Shown here: positions 6,005 through 7,409 of the stretch, piece after piece
Layout of the letters: the number at the start of each line of letters is the position of its first letter
Numbering within the stretch: the stretch's first letter is position 1
Source of the DNA: Bacillota bacterium
GTDB taxonomy: Bacteria; Bacillota; Clostridia; Oscillospirales; Ruminococcaceae
Assembly (NCBI GenBank): GCA_023451415.1
Contig: JAEXZK010000212.1
Span: forward strand, 1-7,409
Direction: 5' to 3'
Length of the DNA: 7,409 nucleotides
Translations under genes and position numbers: made by a program
The notes under the pieces: model-generated
The model's database searches: none
Seen by the model: only the letters and a program-made list of their open reading frames with translations
Told to the model about the DNA's origin: nothing

Positions 6005-6721
6005 ATGAGTATACAAAAAATGCTGGGCTATATGCGCAAGGCCATCACCGACTACGGGATGCTCCAAGATGGGGACCGGGTGCTGGTGGGGGTATCGGGG
6101 GGGAAGGACTCCATGGTCCTCCTCACCGGCCTGGCCCGGCTTCGGGATTTTATCGGCATAGATTACCAGGTGCTGGCCGCGACACTGGACCCGGGCTTTG
6201 ACGGCGTGGAGCAGGACTACTCAGCCATCGAAGAACACTGCCGGGCCCTGGGGGTGGAGTATCAGGTGCGCCGCACCCAGATCGGCCATATCGTCTTTGA
6301 CCTGCGGCAGGAGGAGAACCCATGCAGTCTTTGCGCCCGGATGCGCCGTGGGGCCCTCCACGACCTGGCCAAGGCCTGGGACTGCAACAAGGTGGCCCTG
6401 GGCCATCATGCGGACGACGCGGTGGAGACCTTTATGATGAACCTTTTTAATGAAGGGCGGGTGGGGTGCTTTTCCCCGGTGACCTATCTGAGCCGCAAGG
6501 ACCTCACTGTCATCCGGCCCATGGTCTATGCCCCAGAGCGGGATATCTCCAAGGCCGCCCGGAGCGAGGCCCTGCCCATCGTCAAAAGCAAATGCCCTGT
6601 GGACAAGTCCACCAACCGCCAGGAGACCAAGGAGTTCCTCCGGGAGCTGGAGCGGCAGGATCACGGCTTGAAGAAGCGAATTTTGGGGGCCATCCAGCGG
6701 GGGCATGTCAGCGACTGGTAA
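6005..6721 (+). CDS. ttcA: TtcA-like PP-loop tRNA thiolation protein (probable tRNA 2-thiocytidine synthesis)
   Basis: TtcA family proteins bind ATP through a PP-loop, activate a tRNA cytidine by adenylation and insert sulfur, making 2-thiocytidine at position 32; they carry an iron-sulfur cluster. The 238-residue product has the PP-loop SGGKDS (31-36), a CSLC pair (C107, C110), GHHADDAVET (133-142) and a third cysteine in SKCPVD (C197). In E. coli TtcA the cluster ligands are Cys122, Cys125 and Cys222; here the order and approximate spacing agree, so a cluster is expected. It is shorter than E. coli TtcA, mostly at the ends. TilS-type lysidine synthase is less likely, because TilS lacks these cysteines and has extra C-terminal domains. 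The ATG at 6005 has a GGGGGG site about 9 nt upstream and follows the hflX stop by 16 nt, so it is probably co-transcribed with hflX. A terminator follows 9 nt after the stop. The family is secure; the exact tRNA target is inferred. Confidence 0.88.
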   Translation: MSIQKMLGYMRKAITDYGMLQDGDRVLVGVSGGKDSMVLLTGLARLRDFIGIDYQVLAATLDPGFDGVEQDYSAIEEHCRALGVEYQVRRTQIGHIVFDLRQEENPCSLCARMRRGALHDLAKAWDCNKVALGHHADDAVETFMMNLFNEGRVGCFSPVTYLSRKDLTVIRPMVYAPERDISKAARSEALPIVKSKCPVDKSTNRQETKEFLRELERQDHGLKKRILGAIQRGHVSDW

Positions 6722-6730
6722 GAGCCAAAG

Positions 6731-6756
6731 AAAAGAGGCCGGGGGGCCTCTTTTTT
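6731..6756 (+). terminator. Intrinsic terminator of the hflX-ttcA operon
   Basis: AAAAGAGGCC (6731-6740) and GGCCTCTTTT (6745-6754) form a perfect 10-bp stem with a GGGG loop, running into six Ts (6751-6756). It starts 9 nt after the TAA of the ttcA-like gene. Because the left arm begins with a run of As it may also work on the opposite strand as a second stop for the phosphatase transcript. Confidence 0.93.
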
Positions 6757-6848
6757 GCTGGGCGGAAGGGCGGGGAAAATGCCGCGGGCCCGCGCCGCCG
6801 CTAAACTGGCATCATTACGGAGGAAAAGAGAAGCGCCGTTCCCGGGCA

Positions 6849-6891
6849 GAAAAAGACCCCTACTCAGCCAAAACGAGGAGGGCTCTTTTTC
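6849..6891. terminator. Probable bidirectional terminator between convergent genes
   Basis: GAAAAAGA (6849-6856) is the exact reverse complement of TCTTTTTC (6884-6891). After one C/C mismatch, CCCT (6858-6861) pairs with AGGG (6879-6882), leaving a loop of about 17 nt. Either strand therefore ends in a U-rich arm, the pattern of a bidirectional intrinsic terminator. It lies between the rightward hflX-ttcA operon and the leftward phosphatase gene. The long loop and weak A-T base of the stem make it weaker than the terminator at 6731. Confidence 0.6.
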
Positions 6892-6901
6892 ATTCATGCC
6901 C

Positions 6902-6937
6902 AAGGGCCCGGCTTAATGCCATTGGGCCGGAGCCCTT
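6902..6937 (-). terminator. GC-rich hairpin overlapping the phosphatase stop codon
   Basis: AAGGGCCCGGC (6902-6912) pairs with GCCGG (6926-6930) and GCCCTT (6932-6937), giving 11 pairs with one bulged A at 6931. The right arm overlaps the TAA of the minus-strand phosphatase gene. No U tract follows on the minus strand, so it is probably a 3'-end stabilising or pausing hairpin that works with the terminator-like structure at 6849-6891. Confidence 0.45.
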
Positions 6938-7409
6938 ACTTTTGCAGGATGTGTTTAAACAGGGCCCGGCATCCCTCCATAACGTCCTCAAAGGCGGCGT
7001 CAAAGTCCCCCGTATACCAGGGGTCGGCAATATCCCGGGGATGAGGGGTGAAATCCAGCAGGCGGCGCACCTTTTCCCACCCTGGGTCCCCCTCCCGGAG
7101 CCTCAGGATCTGCCGCATATTGATAATGTTGCGGCTGTCCATCCCCAGCAGCCAGTCCCAATCCTCCAGGTCCCGGGCATGGAGACGGACGGCCCGCCGC
7201 TGGGGGCAGGGGATGCCCTCCTGGCGGAGCTTGGCCTGGGTGCCCCCATGGACAGGGTTGCCCAGCTCCTCGGTGCTGGTGGCGGCGGACGCGATCACAA
7301 AGCGCTCCGCCATCCCCGCCTCCTTCACCAGGGCTTTCATCACATATTCCGCCATGGGGCTGCGGCAGATGTTGCCGTGGCAGACAAACAGTATCTTATG
7401 GGTAGTTTC
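6936..7409 (-). CDS. Low-molecular-weight protein-tyrosine phosphatase, 5' end just outside window
   Basis: This cytosolic phosphatase family hydrolyses phosphotyrosine, or phosphoarginine in the YwlE branch, through a cysteinyl-phosphate intermediate. The frame is open from the right edge to the TAA at 6936-6938 and gives 157 residues, about the whole family length, so only the start codon and perhaps a few residues are missing. The CX5R P-loop reads CHGNICRS with nucleophile C10 and R16 (numbered from the first visible codon), and the general-acid loop is DPWYTGDF with D129. TPHPRDIADP precedes it, and GMDSRNI (89-95) matches the family's MDxxN segment. An internal ATG at 7355 is not the start, because it would remove the active site. 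The fifth P-loop residue is Ile (I14), as in classical tyrosine phosphatases; arginine phosphatase YwlE has Thr there. Tyrosine specificity is thus the better guess. The gene converges on ttcA. Confidence 0.93.
   Translation of the reverse strand, partial: ETTHKILFVCHGNICRSPMAEYVMKALVKEAGMAERFVIASAATSTEELGNPVHGGTQAKLRQEGIPCPQRRAVRLHARDLEDWDWLLGMDSRNIINMRQILRLREGDPGWEKVRRLLDFTPHPRDIADPWYTGDFDAAFEDVMEGCRALFKHILQK

Noticed and set aside
2071..6006. An uninterrupted antisense reading frame of 1,311 codons across serC, serA and hflX
   Set aside because: All three genes lie in the same plus-strand frame and this frame is their exact codon-for-codon antisense. It would be stopped only by sense TTA, CTA or TCA codons, which GC-rich codon use avoids. 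The predicted product is low-complexity, rich in Gly, His, Val and Gln, with no recognisable domain, and it crosses the serCA terminator.
6661..6903. An 80-codon minus-strand frame over the end of the ttcA-like gene
   Set aside because: It overlaps coding sequence on the other strand and runs through two terminator hairpins, with no recognisable motif.
6779..6916. A 45-codon basic, Arg/Ala/Pro-rich plus-strand frame after the hflX-ttcA terminator
   Set aside because: It follows a strong terminator with no promoter, spans the bidirectional terminator hairpin, and its composition reflects GC-rich DNA. A purine-rich sequence before the ATG is the only support.
1..7409. CRISPR arrays, insertion sequences, tRNA or rRNA genes, phage or defence genes
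   Set aside because: No regularly spaced repeats, transposase-like frames, terminal inverted repeats or tRNA-like cloverleaf sequences were seen; all large genes are ordinary metabolic, translational or transport functions.

Overview
The window looks like chromosome of a GC-rich Clostridia-type Firmicute. Genes are tightly packed, third codon positions are mostly G or C, Shine-Dalgarno sites match AGGAGG closely, and one promoter is near-consensus sigma-A. The protein types (short SerA with an ACT domain, HflX, an anaerobe-type TtcA-like protein, tandem AEC permeases) fit the Oscillospiraceae (Flavonifractor, Lawsonibacter, Intestinimonas and relatives). That placement is inference, because no rRNA or other marker gene is present.

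Layout. Positions 1-1642, minus strand: two tandem paralogous AEC-family membrane transporters; the downstream one runs off the left edge. Positions 1643-1977: a divergent regulatory region with a promoter on each strand, a small inverted repeat, and a serC leader of about 120 nt carrying a perfect 10-bp hairpin. Positions 1978-4251, plus strand: serC and serA, 27 nt apart, closed by a strong intrinsic terminator at 4313-4350. Positions 4351-4695: a non-coding stretch with an AT-rich patch, a GC-rich hairpin and the hflX promoter. Positions 4696-6721, plus strand: hflX and a TtcA-like tRNA thiolation gene, 16 nt apart, followed by an intrinsic terminator. Positions 6722-6935: a convergent intergenic region with three hairpins, one a likely bidirectional terminator. 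Positions 6936-7409, minus strand: a low-molecular-weight protein-tyrosine phosphatase whose first residue or residues lie just beyond the right edge.

How the genes work together. SerA and SerC catalyse the first two steps of serine synthesis from 3-phosphoglycerate; the third enzyme (SerB) is not here. HflX and the TtcA-like protein both act on translation (ribosome splitting and rescue; tRNA thiolation) and probably share a transcript. The AEC pair is divergent from serCA, and its substrate cannot be read from sequence.

This is mainly an ordinary housekeeping region, and I found no convincing new multi-gene system. The points most worth a second look are the hairpin in the serC leader, the altered catalytic acid region of SerA, the hflX/ttcA pairing, the non-coding stretch before hflX, and the P-loop residue that argues for tyrosine rather than arginine phosphatase activity.
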